Assembly: GCA_026390285.1 (NCBI GenBank)
Contig: JAPLGH010000143.1
Coordinates: 1-6,900 of the forward strand
Direction: 5' to 3'
DNA from: Caldisericota bacterium
GTDB taxonomy: Bacteria > Caldisericota > Caldisericia > Cryosericales > Cryosericaceae
Length of the DNA stretch: 6,900 nucleotides
Shown: one piece after another, positions 1 to 6,615 of the stretch
Numbering within the stretch: position 1 is the stretch's first letter
Layout of the letters: each line of letters starts with the position of its first letter
Position numbers and translations under genes: made by a program
Notes under the pieces: model-generated
Told to the model about the DNA's origin: nothing
Database searches by the model: none
The model's input: the letters and a program-made list of their open reading frames with translations, nothing else

Positions 1-12
1 GATACCCGTTTT

Positions 13-19
13 CCTCCCC
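13..19 (-). promoter_or_regulatory. Ribosome binding site of a further operon gene beyond the left edge
   Basis: GGGGAGG on the minus strand begins within the TAG stop of the second DUF881 gene. No ATG, GTG or TTG follows in the remaining 12 bases, so the start lies just outside. By Bacillus-type synteny the next gene is probably sbp (DUF1290) or ftsA. Confidence 0.6.
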
Positions 20-690
20 TAGTTACTGATCCGAAGCAGGTTGACGTTTTGAACTATAGCACCAATGCGCCTCAGGTTCAACAAGTCGAGCACACCCCCT
101 GGAATCTGAAGCCCCTTGGACATGTTCCCCGTGTCACCAATCGCTTCCACGACCAGCGGCATCTGTGTGACGCGTCCGTCCACGCGAACGTTGAGACCGG
201 CCCTGTATACCGAACTCGAGTCGGTCAGGCGTATTCCGTTCAACGATATGACTTCGGCTCCAGATGCCCAGAGATCATTCAGAAGAAGGAGAAGGTCCTC
301 ATCGGCCAGCATGGATGGCGACGCTCCCGAAGATTGTTCCCGTATCGTGACCCGTATGCCAGGACCCGTGAGCGGGACAGCACCGGTTCTCTGCATCAGC
401 ACAGTGGCTTCGTTCTGCAACTGGCGCACTTGCGCAGCAGTGTCGTCGGAAGAGCGAAGGTACTGCGTGACTTTTTGCGACACATCGGTCTCCTCGACCA
501 AGAGGTTCTGCTTGCGCTGCTGAAGGTCCTTGATAACGCGAATGAGGTCCTTTGGGTCCTGGTTCTGATAGGTCTGCTTCATCTCGCGAATAACGCGTGC
601 CTGCCCAGGGAGGAAGAACCCAACAAAGAAGCTGATAAGGAAGAAGATCAGTACTGTCGACTGCCAGGGCGACTGCCCAGTCCTCTTCAT
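19..690 (-). CDS. DUF881 family membrane protein (YlxW/YlxX-like), second copy
   Basis: A 223-residue paralogue of the preceding gene, with the same layout: short basic N-terminus, one membrane helix (about 11-28), a coiled-coil-like stretch (about 33-100, many Gln, Lys, Glu and Asp) and a DUF881 core. Core motifs are LTGPGIRVTI (107-116), DLLLLLNDLWASGAEVISLNGIRLT (132-156) and VEAIGDTGNMSKGL (181-194). The typical Trp-Ala-Ser-Gly-Ala-Glu block (141-146) is closer to the family consensus here than in the first copy, whereas the Cys-x-Gly-Pro block of the first copy is replaced by RAGLNVRVDG. ATG 690 overlaps the previous stop (ATGA); no strong Shine-Dalgarno is present. It ends in TAG at 19-21, followed directly by a purine-rich ribosome site for the next gene. 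Function is unknown; placement suggests an envelope role. Confidence 0.87.
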   Translation of the reverse strand: MKRTGQSPWQSTVLIFFLISFFVGFFLPGQARVIREMKQTYQNQDPKDLIRVIKDLQQRKQNLLVEETDVSQKVTQYLRSSDDTAAQVRQLQNEATVLMQRTGAVPLTGPGIRVTIREQSSGASPSMLADEDLLLLLNDLWASGAEVISLNGIRLTDSSSVYRAGLNVRVDGRVTQMPLVVEAIGDTGNMSKGLQIPGGVLDLLNLRRIGAIVQNVNLLRISN

Positions 691-1421
691 TTGGCACCCA
701 CAGCGTACTTGAACGCAGCATTGTCCAACGACGCCGGGACAGTCACAGACGTTTTCTTCTCAAGCGAGCACGTGATCTCAAACTGATCGCGATAGATCTC
801 CAGCGCTCGGAAGAAGACGTCTTGAGAAATGCTGTCAGCGAGCATCTCAGGGTTCCCCAGCGCAGTAATGACATAAGGTGGCGACATCCTGCTGGAGTTC
901 ACCAGAATGATCGGTCCGGCACAAACGATAGGGCTGTTTCCAAGAATTCGCTGATCATTGACGGCAATCGCCGTAGCACCGTATCTCCGCATGAGATTGA
1001 CGATACTGCGGAGGTAGCCGTCGTGGATGACAAAGTAGTTCGGATCATCCGAGAGCGTCGGAGTACGCGAACTGTCGCTCAACGTTACGACGACGCCGGG
1101 ACCTGTCGCCTCGGCAAGTCCCGCCTTTGCTCTCAGTTCTTTCAGGTGCTGCGTGAGAACACGCACCTCGTCGCTCGTGGCAGCGGCCTTGCTCTCAAGC
1201 TCTCCCAGCTGTGCCCGTAGATCGACAATCTGCTTGGCAGTACTGTCATTTTCGTTTTCCAGTCCCCTCATGATTTCGACCAACTCGACATTCTGGGCAG
1301 GAACGACGTAGGCCTTGTTCACCGTGGGCTCAAACTGCACAGCCAGAAGGTATCCAAATCCTGCAACCAGGACAAACAAGCCGGCGAGAAAAACACCTCT
1401 GTTTCTTCCACGTGCGATCAT
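687..1421 (-). CDS. DUF881 family membrane protein (YlxW/YlxX-like), first copy
   Basis: A 244-residue bitopic protein of the DUF881 family, unknown function. A basic N-terminus (Arg4, Arg6, Arg8) precedes one membrane helix at about 9-28, so the rest is expected outside. Residues about 43-100 are rich in charged heptads (ELVEIMRGLENEN...LRAQLGELESK...LTQHLKELRAK) and look like a coiled coil. The DUF881 core follows: TGPGVVVTLSDS (106-117), IHDGYLRSIVNLMRRYGATAIAVNDQRI (132-159), CAGPIILVN (167-175), PPYVITALGN (181-190), and a final strand ending in TVPA. It starts with ATG overlapping the ftsQ stop (ATGA) and ends in an ATGA overlap with the second copy. In Bacillus the neighbours of divIB are ylxW and ylxX of the same family, which supports a link to division or wall synthesis, by context only. 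Confidence 0.88.
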   Translation of the reverse strand: MIARGRNRGVFLAGLFVLVAGFGYLLAVQFEPTVNKAYVVPAQNVELVEIMRGLENENDSTAKQIVDLRAQLGELESKAAATSDEVRVLTQHLKELRAKAGLAEATGPGVVVTLSDSSRTPTLSDDPNYFVIHDGYLRSIVNLMRRYGATAIAVNDQRILGNSPIVCAGPIILVNSSRMSPPYVITALGNPEMLADSISQDVFFRALEIYRDQFEITCSLEKKTSVTVPASLDNAAFKYAVGAK

Positions 1422-2092
1422 GGAGTCCCTGGAATGACAGCCTGGCCGTCGAATCGCAAGTCGATAGTTACTTGCTTCCCCTTGAACGCAGGCATCCCAA
1501 CGACCGCAATCCCCCGTTCGATCTTGGAAGCACCGTTTGTGCTGTCACCAAGGATAAGCGTCTTACCGTCTTTCAAACGTATGGCCAGTCCCATCGAAGA
1601 AGAGAGTGACATCCCCGTGATAGCAAGCTGGTCCCGATGCTGCATCAACTGGCAGCACAGCGGGGCATATTCGAGCGAGGCAGACAGAAAGGCCGAAGAT
1701 GGAGACGGAAACCCGGTTACGTCAACCACATTCCATGACTCCGGTGCCGCTGTAACGGCATAGGCCGTCCCAGCCTGCAGGAACACGGCACCCAGCTGGC
1801 GTCCCTGCCTGATCACCACGTCTGGGTCAGCGATGTCAACCTCGACAGTGGCATTCCAAGGTCGCTCCCGCTGAATAGTCAGGCCGGAAACGGGGAGTCC
1901 CTTCAGCCGGTCAACGACCGAGGCCCTGTTGAGGAACATGAGAAGACCCTGAGATCGACTATGCCAGACCTGGTCCACGACAGGGGCTTCCCACGAATCC
2001 GCTTGTACGCGTACTCGAGCAGCTGGTACGGTGAACCAGTAGACCATCAACACCGCCAAGGCAACCAGACCCATGCGCCAGAGGAGTCTCAT
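1418..2092 (-). CDS. ftsQ: FtsQ/DivIB-type cell division protein with POTRA domain
   Basis: Bitopic septal protein; in known systems FtsQ/DivIB links FtsL/DivIC and FtsB-type partners to the septal synthase. The 224-residue product is short for the family (roughly 260-280 in E. coli and B. subtilis). Only a few residues precede the single membrane helix (about 5-21), with Arg2 and Arg6 on the inside. The POTRA region (about 27-95) is divergent but keeps the pattern of a VVDRLKGLP helix, a PVSGLTIQRERPWNATVEV strand pair and the following acidic turn. The beta domain ends with GLAIRLKDGKTLILGD (168-183) and IDLRFDGQAVI (210-220), a very characteristic FtsQ C-terminal strand. It starts 15 bases after murB with no visible Shine-Dalgarno, so coupling is likely, and it overlaps the next gene by ATGA. 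Position after murB and before the DUF881 pair matches Bacillus divIB. Confident on family, less on exact partners. Confidence 0.87.
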   Translation of the reverse strand: MRLLWRMGLVALAVLMVYWFTVPAARVRVQADSWEAPVVDQVWHSRSQGLLMFLNRASVVDRLKGLPVSGLTIQRERPWNATVEVDIADPDVVIRQGRQLGAVFLQAGTAYAVTAAPESWNVVDVTGFPSPSSAFLSASLEYAPLCCQLMQHRDQLAITGMSLSSSMGLAIRLKDGKTLILGDSTNGASKIERGIAVVGMPAFKGKQVTIDLRFDGQAVIPGTP

Positions 2093-2107
2093 AAACGGAG
2101 AAGCTCA

Positions 2108-3043
2108 TCACCCAGACGCATGCGCTGCCTCCTGAGAGAAGTCACCAAGCAGTCTGATCTCGGGTGAAAGGCGCACGTTGAAGCGCGCATATACTTTCTG
2201 TACGACAAGGTCCATGAGGCACACGACATCAAGTGCGGTCGCGCCTCCAAGGTTGACGATAAAGTTCGCATGCTTGATCGACACCTGTGCCTGTCCCAGC
2301 TGGAGACCTTTGCACCCAGCTTCCTCTATCAACTTTCCTGCATAGGTCGTTGGGGGATTAGTGAAGATACTTCCTGCATTTGGATGTTCCCATGATTGTC
2401 TGGCATGCTTCTCAGATCGGATACGTGCAGCAGTCGACCGGATTGTCGCTCCATCACCAGCCTCAAGGTCAAATGCAGCCCCCAGGATGATGGCCCCGTT
2501 CTCCTGAAACTCGCTGTACCGGTAGTCAAAATCGACATCTTCATGTCTCTTCAGGGTATACTCGAGGTTGCGATCAAGAACTTCCACGTAAGCCAGGTGA
2601 GTGCTTATGGCCTGAGAAAACGAACCTGCGTTCATATAGATGGCCCCGCCAACAGTACCTGGTATGCTCACGAGATACTCCAGTCCAGACAGATCCCGAC
2701 GTATTGCAAATTCCAGCAGAGAGGACAGTGGCATAGGGGCTCGGGCAAGCACCAGTCCTTTCTCCATTACTGGCTGAAGCGAGGTCTCCATGAGCCTCAC
2801 CACCAGACCCTCGACACCGCTGTCCGAGACAAGGACATTCGTTCCATTGCCAAGCACTGTCGTCGGTATCTCAAGAGCTCTGGCAGCGCGCAGCGCGCAG
2901 ACGAGATCCTCCTCACCACACGGCGTGTAGAGGTACTCGGCCGGACCGCCGATATGAAACGACGTGTAGGATGAGAGCGGTTCCTTCGTAAGGACCCGTT
3001 GCTCTACGCGACCTCTAAACTTCTCGATGACCGAACCTACCAT
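2108..3043 (-). CDS. murB: MurB (UDP-N-acetylenolpyruvoylglucosamine reductase)
   Basis: Cytoplasmic FAD- and NADPH-dependent reductase that converts UDP-GlcNAc-enolpyruvate to UDP-MurNAc, the substrate of MurC. It is 311 residues, typical of the shorter type II MurB. FAD-binding region: SYTSFHIGGPAEYL (25-38), VLGNGTNVLVSD (63-74) and SIPGTVGGAIYMNAG (126-140). Substrate and catalytic region: YRYSEF (174-179, Arg175), NAGSIFTNP (222-230, with Ser225 at the proton-donor position), AGKLIEEAGCKG (235-246), SIKHANFIVN (255-264) and PEIRLLG (294-300, Glu295 at the catalytic glutamate). By analogy with E. coli MurB Arg159, Ser229 and Glu325, the active site looks complete. ATG 3043 has an AGGAG site 8 bases upstream and overlaps the end of murC by 7 bases. 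Identification is secure. Confidence 0.96.
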   Translation of the reverse strand: MVGSVIEKFRGRVEQRVLTKEPLSSYTSFHIGGPAEYLYTPCGEEDLVCALRAARALEIPTTVLGNGTNVLVSDSGVEGLVVRLMETSLQPVMEKGLVLARAPMPLSSLLEFAIRRDLSGLEYLVSIPGTVGGAIYMNAGSFSQAISTHLAYVEVLDRNLEYTLKRHEDVDFDYRYSEFQENGAIILGAAFDLEAGDGATIRSTAARIRSEKHARQSWEHPNAGSIFTNPPTTYAGKLIEEAGCKGLQLGQAQVSIKHANFIVNLGGATALDVVCLMDLVVQKVYARFNVRLSPEIRLLGDFSQEAAHASG

Positions 3044-4467
3044 ACGCCATTCTCCTGCCCGGAGCGTCCCTCGAGAGACACGGTGGCTTGATATTGTACT
3101 GCATTGCAGCTCGTCAGCAAGCTACAGTACCGCAGACCAAGCTTGTTCACATCACCGGGGCCCACAAACAGCACGACATCTCCCGGAATGGCCGACATTC
3201 GCAACATGTCGAGCATCTGGTCAACGGGCATCTGGGGAACCAATGCTTTGCCAACTGCTGTTTGCACACTCCTGCGAAGCCTCTGGTCCAGCTCTTCTGG
3301 ACGCTCCATCGTCTCTCCAGCCGGAAAAATGTCGAGCAGTACGATTCGTGGAACTCCGGCCAGAGCCGGGCCATACTCGTCGAGGCACTTGCTCACTCGC
3401 GAGAAACGGTGTGGCTGAAGTACCAGCGTGAGTGACCTTCCTGGATACCGGACAGAGACAGCCTGCAGCGTCGCCCTGATCTCCGTGGGGTGATCGGCGT
3501 GGTCTGTCAGGACGATCGTCCCGTCGTGCTCTGCGAGGAGTTCCATCCGCCGCTCCATGCCAACCGCTTCGCACGCCAGGCAAGCGGCGACAGCGTTGAG
3601 ATAGCTCTTCTCGTCTCCTCGTTCCATCGCAAATGGCCACACATTGCCTTCCCTGACGACGTTTGCCATGTTGCTGTGGACGTCGTAGTCCAAACGTACC
3701 TGATTTGACGCCTCCTGACCATACAGGACGTGCCGTGGCAGAGCCTGCACAATCCTGCGTGTTTCCTTGTCGTCGCCACAGCCAACAATAAGCCCGCCGC
3801 GCTCAGCGCACTGCTGGGCAAACCGGGCAAATGCCCGGGCAAGGTTGGCGAACTCGCCTCCATAAGCTCCCAGGTGGTCGCTGTCGATGTTCGTGACCAC
3901 GGCCACGTCTGGATGGAACTTCAGGAACGATCCGTCCGATTCATCAGTCTCCAGGACCATGGTCGGGCGTCCCTGAATCTGCTTTCGCTCGGTGCCTTCA
4001 GGGGGAAAGGCTCCATCGAATCCTGCGATATGGCCTCCCACACAGATGGTTGGAGCAAAGCCCTGTCTCGCCAGCGCGTATCCAATCATTCCTGACGTCG
4101 TGGTCTTGCCGTGAGTGCCGGAAACAGCTATCAGGAAGTAGCGCGCTGCGACGGCGGACAGGACATCCGTTCGATGGAGAATGCTCGTTCCGACCCGCGT
4201 TGCCGTCAGAAGTACGGCGTTGTCCGGTCGAATTGCGGACGACCGCACCAGAACTTCATCATGTCGAAGCACACCAGCTGCCTCAGCTTCGGACATGACC
4301 CATATACCCCGCGAGGCCAATCGTTCAGCCTCGATGCCGTCATTCGCGGTGTCTGAACCCCGCACATCCATCCCGATGCTGCGCAGCAGCATGGCCAGCG
4401 AACTCATCCCTGCGCCACAGATGCCAACAAGGAAGAACCGTCTTCCGGGTTGCAGGAACTCAATCAT
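3037..4467 (-). CDS. murC: MurC (UDP-N-acetylmuramate--L-alanine ligase), divergent
   Basis: Cytoplasmic Mur ligase that attaches the first peptide residue (normally L-Ala) to UDP-MurNAc using ATP. I chose ATG 4467 (476 residues) because the GICGAGMS nucleotide-binding motif starts 13 residues in and a GAGGAG site sits 7 bases upstream; longer in-frame starts would run over 250 bases into murG. Domains: UDP-binding Rossmann region (1-110, with GICGAGM and GSD); central ATPase (112-300) with P-loop GTHGKTTT (117-124), ETDESDGSF (173-181) and TNIDSDHLGAYGG (192-204); C-terminal domain with ERRMELL, TDHADHPTE (321-329), QPHRFSR (351-357), FPAGE and LFVGPGDVNKL. Odd points: about 15 residues that normally precede the RR motif are missing, HNxxN is KSYLN, DDYxHHPTE is altered, and 33 residues follow GPGDVNKL, more than usual. 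Family call is sure; full activity is not shown. It overlaps murG by 8 and murB by 7 bases. Confidence 0.92.
   Translation of the reverse strand: MIEFLQPGRRFFLVGICGAGMSSLAMLLRSIGMDVRGSDTANDGIEAERLASRGIWVMSEAEAAGVLRHDEVLVRSSAIRPDNAVLLTATRVGTSILHRTDVLSAVAARYFLIAVSGTHGKTTTSGMIGYALARQGFAPTICVGGHIAGFDGAFPPEGTERKQIQGRPTMVLETDESDGSFLKFHPDVAVVTNIDSDHLGAYGGEFANLARAFARFAQQCAERGGLIVGCGDDKETRRIVQALPRHVLYGQEASNQVRLDYDVHSNMANVVREGNVWPFAMERGDEKSYLNAVAACLACEAVGMERRMELLAEHDGTIVLTDHADHPTEIRATLQAVSVRYPGRSLTLVLQPHRFSRVSKCLDEYGPALAGVPRIVLLDIFPAGETMERPEELDQRLRRSVQTAVGKALVPQMPVDQMLDMLRMSAIPGDVVLFVGPGDVNKLGLRYCSLLTSCNAVQYQATVSLEGRSGQENGVW
3052..3056 (-). promoter_or_regulatory. Ribosome binding site of murB
   Basis: AGGAG on the minus strand, 8 bases before the murB ATG at 3043, located within the last codons of murC. 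Confidence 0.75.
3093..3120 (-). promoter_or_regulatory. Possible weak internal promoter ahead of murB
   Basis: On the minus strand, TTGCTG (3120-3115) and TACAAT (3098-3093) are separated by 16 bases. The second element matches the -10 consensus at 5 of 6 positions, the first matches -35 at only 3. It lies inside the unconserved 3' tail of murC, about 50 bases before the murB ATG. The spacer contains the odd-length palindrome CTGCA-A-TGCAG, and the outer inverted repeat GTACTG/CAGTAC (3096-3101 and 3125-3130) overlaps the site. This is a weak pattern match that chance could produce. Confidence 0.2.
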
Positions 4468-5527
4468 GCGAGCACTCCTCTTCAATGGTTCGCACGATAG
4501 CATCTCCAGCGTCACTGGCAAAAATGCTCGAAGCACGGAGGACTGGGCCTGCTTCGTTATCGAGCGCCTTCTCCACGATCGACAGGTATCTGTCAAATTG
4601 GAGCGACTGCTGCTTAATGCATATGCCCAGGCCCAGACTCTCAAGATATTTGGCGTTTTTCGACTGGTGCTGCCCAACAGCATACGGATACGGGATGACG
4701 ACGGCATAGATGCCTCCGACCGCAAGCTCCGTCAGAGCAAGTGCCCCGCCTCTCGTCACTGCGGTGCGAGTGTGCTCATAGAGTCGCTCCATATGCTCCT
4801 CATAGGAAACGAGGACAGGATTGACGTGTCGCAGAGACAGTTCCTCCACTACATCATGGATCCTCGCGTAATCTTCAGTTCCGGTCACGGCGGTGACCGA
4901 GACTTCGCGGCCCCGGCTGTCTAGCTCTTGGATTGTTCGCAGGAACAGGTCGTTGACGAACGCGGCTCCACCACTGCCCCCCACAAACAACAACCCTCTG
5001 CGAAGGGACCTGCTGGATCGGCATTCGGTCAGTGTCTTGTACACTTCTTGTCGCAGAGGGTTCCCAGTGACGGTGAACCGTGGGCCGGAGAGGCCTTCAA
5101 TGGGAAAGCCGAGAAACACGTGCCGCGCCCGGTGAGAGAACAGCCGATTCGCTCTCCCCATGATTGTATTCTGTTCAAGAAGGAATATCGGAACCCTGTT
5201 GATCTGCGCAGCCACGATTCCTGGCACCGATACGTATCCACCGGTACCGATGAAAGCATCCGCGTGGGCGTCTGTCATAACGTGGCGGGCAGTCCTTACT
5301 CCGCCTCGAGTCGCACGTACAAGCCACAACAACGACCTGGGCGTGTAGAGAAGCGGGGCTGAACTGACAGTCCTGACGTCAAGTCCCTGAGAGAGGAAAA
5401 CGCGTTCTTCCATACTGCCGGATCGCGCCAGCATCGTGACCGTTCCGCTGTCAGAGAGACGCTCAGCAATTGCAACTGCGGGGTAGATATGGCCCCCCGT
5501 CCCTCCGCCAGCTATGATGTAGTGCAT
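4460..5527 (-). CDS. murG: MurG, lipid II synthase (GlcNAc transferase)
   Basis: Membrane-associated GT28-family (GT-B fold) enzyme that transfers GlcNAc from UDP-GlcNAc to lipid I, giving lipid II on the cytoplasmic face. It is 355 residues, the usual length. N-terminal domain: glycine loop GGGTGGHIYPA (7-17), GTGGYVSVP (94-102), EQN (118-120) and TGNPLR (154-159). C-terminal UDP-GlcNAc domain: GGSGGA (183-188; commonly GGSQGA), TRGGALALTE (258-267, with the donor-binding Glu267) and IPYP....QHQSKNA (278-292), the signature that contacts the donor. The ATG at 5527 overlaps the ftsW stop in a TGATG motif and has a good GGAGG ribosome site 7 bases upstream. It overlaps murC by 8 bases. Identification is secure. 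The small departures (Gly for Gln in the third glycine loop, Leu for His before EQN) look like lineage variation. Confidence 0.96.
   Translation of the reverse strand: MHYIIAGGGTGGHIYPAVAIAERLSDSGTVTMLARSGSMEERVFLSQGLDVRTVSSAPLLYTPRSLLWLVRATRGGVRTARHVMTDAHADAFIGTGGYVSVPGIVAAQINRVPIFLLEQNTIMGRANRLFSHRARHVFLGFPIEGLSGPRFTVTGNPLRQEVYKTLTECRSSRSLRRGLLFVGGSGGAAFVNDLFLRTIQELDSRGREVSVTAVTGTEDYARIHDVVEELSLRHVNPVLVSYEEHMERLYEHTRTAVTRGGALALTELAVGGIYAVVIPYPYAVGQHQSKNAKYLESLGLGICIKQQSLQFDRYLSIVEKALDNEAGPVLRASSIFASDAGDAIVRTIEEECSHD
4475..4480 (-). promoter_or_regulatory. Ribosome binding site deciding the murC start
   Basis: GAGGAG on the minus strand, 7 bases before ATG 4467, inside the last codons of murG. 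It supports the short murC start over upstream in-frame Met codons, the furthest of which is at 4725. Confidence 0.8.
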
Positions 5528-6615
5528 CAGACAGCCTCCGGACTCCGGGAAATAGCTCCCGCGATGCCAAGCGCAGCCATCTCGAAGACGATGTGATTAC
5601 CTCCCTGACTGAAGAAAGGCAACGGTACTCCTGTCGTAGGAAGCAATCCGACAACGACACCAATGTTAACGAACGCCTGAACCGCGAGAAAGACGCCAAG
5701 TCCCATGACATACACTCGGGCGAACGGCTCAGAGGACTTCGAGGCAAGCCTGAACAGTTCGAAGACAATCCACAGAAAGATGACGAGTACGACAGTCACA
5801 CCGATAAGCCCGAACTCCTCCGAGAATATGGCAAAAACAAAATCATTCTCCTGGGCCGGGAAGTGGACAAATTTTTGGACGCTCCGCATGAAACCCCGCC
5901 CCAGGGCGCCACCTCTCGCGACGGCAAACATCGAGTTCACAAGTTGGTAGGCGACCCCTTTCGCCTTGTCGGCTGCCAGTGGATTGATGAACGAGGTCAT
6001 CCTGACTTTCCATGAGGATTTCACATTCACGGCAATCAGGGCCAACGCACCCAGGACGGCTGTTCTGCTGAACCAGTAGCCGAGCGGAGCACCGACACCC
6101 AGCAGGATGGCGATGGAAGATCCGGCAATGACGAAAGCCGTACCGAAGTCTGGTTCCATGGCGACCAGCCCTGTGAACCCCAGCACGAACAGCAGAAACG
6201 TGCGATAGTATCGATGGTCATACTGGTTCAGGTACTTGCCACTGAAGAGCTTGGCGGCAAGAAGTGGCACTACCAGGACAGATGCCTGAGACGGCTGCAG
6301 CCCAATCAAATCTATTCCGATCCACCGGCTGGAACCGTTGACACTCCTGCCGATGCCAGGAATGAGAACGGCGACAAGCAGTGCTCCCACGACGTACGTC
6401 AAGAATTCCGAAATGTCTGCCCAACGCAGGTACTTAAACCGCGAGCAAAGCCAGTAGGCGAAGATGCCAATACCAACGATAATCGCCTGCTTGACCACGC
6501 TCGGGGTAACAGCTACCAATTGGCCTCGCGCAGCACTGAGGCTGACGGCGATGCTGTAGTTCTGCAGCACGCCCAGACAGAGCAGTATGGCGACGAGAAC
6601 CAGTAGGCGCCTCAC
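5527..6615 (-). CDS. ftsW: FtsW/SpoVE-type SEDS peptidoglycan glycosyltransferase
   Basis: A 362-residue polytopic membrane protein of the SEDS family, which polymerises lipid II into glycan strands with a cognate class B PBP. Hydrophobic segments run almost from residue 3 to the C-terminus, with a long extracytoplasmic loop around 200-260. Family motifs seen: GR(S)VNG..RWI (89-99), GLQPSQ (105-110, usually QPSE), EPDFGTA (154-160), YQLVNS...ARGGALGRG (223-241), QKF.HFPAQENDF (247-259) with Asp258 at the position of the essential SEDS aspartate, and GLLPTTGVPLPFFSQGG (323-339, usually SYGG). The start is GTG at 6615, overlapping the murD stop by 4 bases; no clear Shine-Dalgarno is seen, so coupling to murD translation is likely. 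There is almost no cytoplasmic N-terminus before the first membrane segment. Position between murD and murG favours FtsW/SpoVE over RodA. Family call is very sure; septal role is inferred from context. Confidence 0.93.
   Translation of the reverse strand: MRRLLVLVAILLCLGVLQNYSIAVSLSAARGQLVAVTPSVVKQAIIVGIGIFAYWLCSRFKYLRWADISEFLTYVVGALLVAVLIPGIGRSVNGSSRWIGIDLIGLQPSQASVLVVPLLAAKLFSGKYLNQYDHRYYRTFLLFVLGFTGLVAMEPDFGTAFVIAGSSIAILLGVGAPLGYWFSRTAVLGALALIAVNVKSSWKVRMTSFINPLAADKAKGVAYQLVNSMFAVARGGALGRGFMRSVQKFVHFPAQENDFVFAIFSEEFGLIGVTVVLVIFLWIVFELFRLASKSSEPFARVYVMGLGVFLAVQAFVNIGVVVGLLPTTGVPLPFFSQGGNHIVFEMAALGIAGAISRSPEAV
5535..5539 (-). promoter_or_regulatory. Ribosome binding site of murG
   Basis: GGAGG on the minus strand, 7 bases before the murG ATG. 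It lies inside the last codons of ftsW and fixes the murG start at 5527. Confidence 0.8.

Noticed and set aside
49..786. Long plus-strand open frame (245 codons) opposite the DUF881 genes
   Set aside because: It is antisense to two genes with clear family motifs, shows no recognisable domain, and its composition (many Arg, His, Ser) is that of a complement-frame shadow.
1959..2108. Small frame starting at the ATG that overlaps the murB stop (TGATG)
   Set aside because: It runs about 49 codons out of frame with ftsQ, has no ribosome site and no membrane segment; the ftsQ frame explains the region.
3221..3640. Alternative minus-strand frame (139 codons) within murC, considered as a sign of frameshift in the region of the missing residues
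   Set aside because: Its translation carries no MurC motif, so a compensated frameshift does not explain the missing segment.
4581..4594. GACAG-GTAT-CTGTC inverted repeat, with TTGACA at its edge on the minus strand
   Set aside because: Five-base arms inside conserved-length murG coding sequence, with no T-rich tail and no -10-like element at the right distance from TTGACA; chance is sufficient.
4468..4725. N-terminal extension of murC by 86 codons
   Set aside because: It would overlap murG by more than 250 bases and its translation is an Arg/Ser-rich shadow of murG. ATG 4467 has a ribosome site and places the nucleotide-binding motif where the family has it.
4181..4924. Plus-strand open frame (247 codons) opposite murC and murG
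   Set aside because: It spans the well-supported murC/murG junction on the other strand and has no domain signature; a shadow frame.
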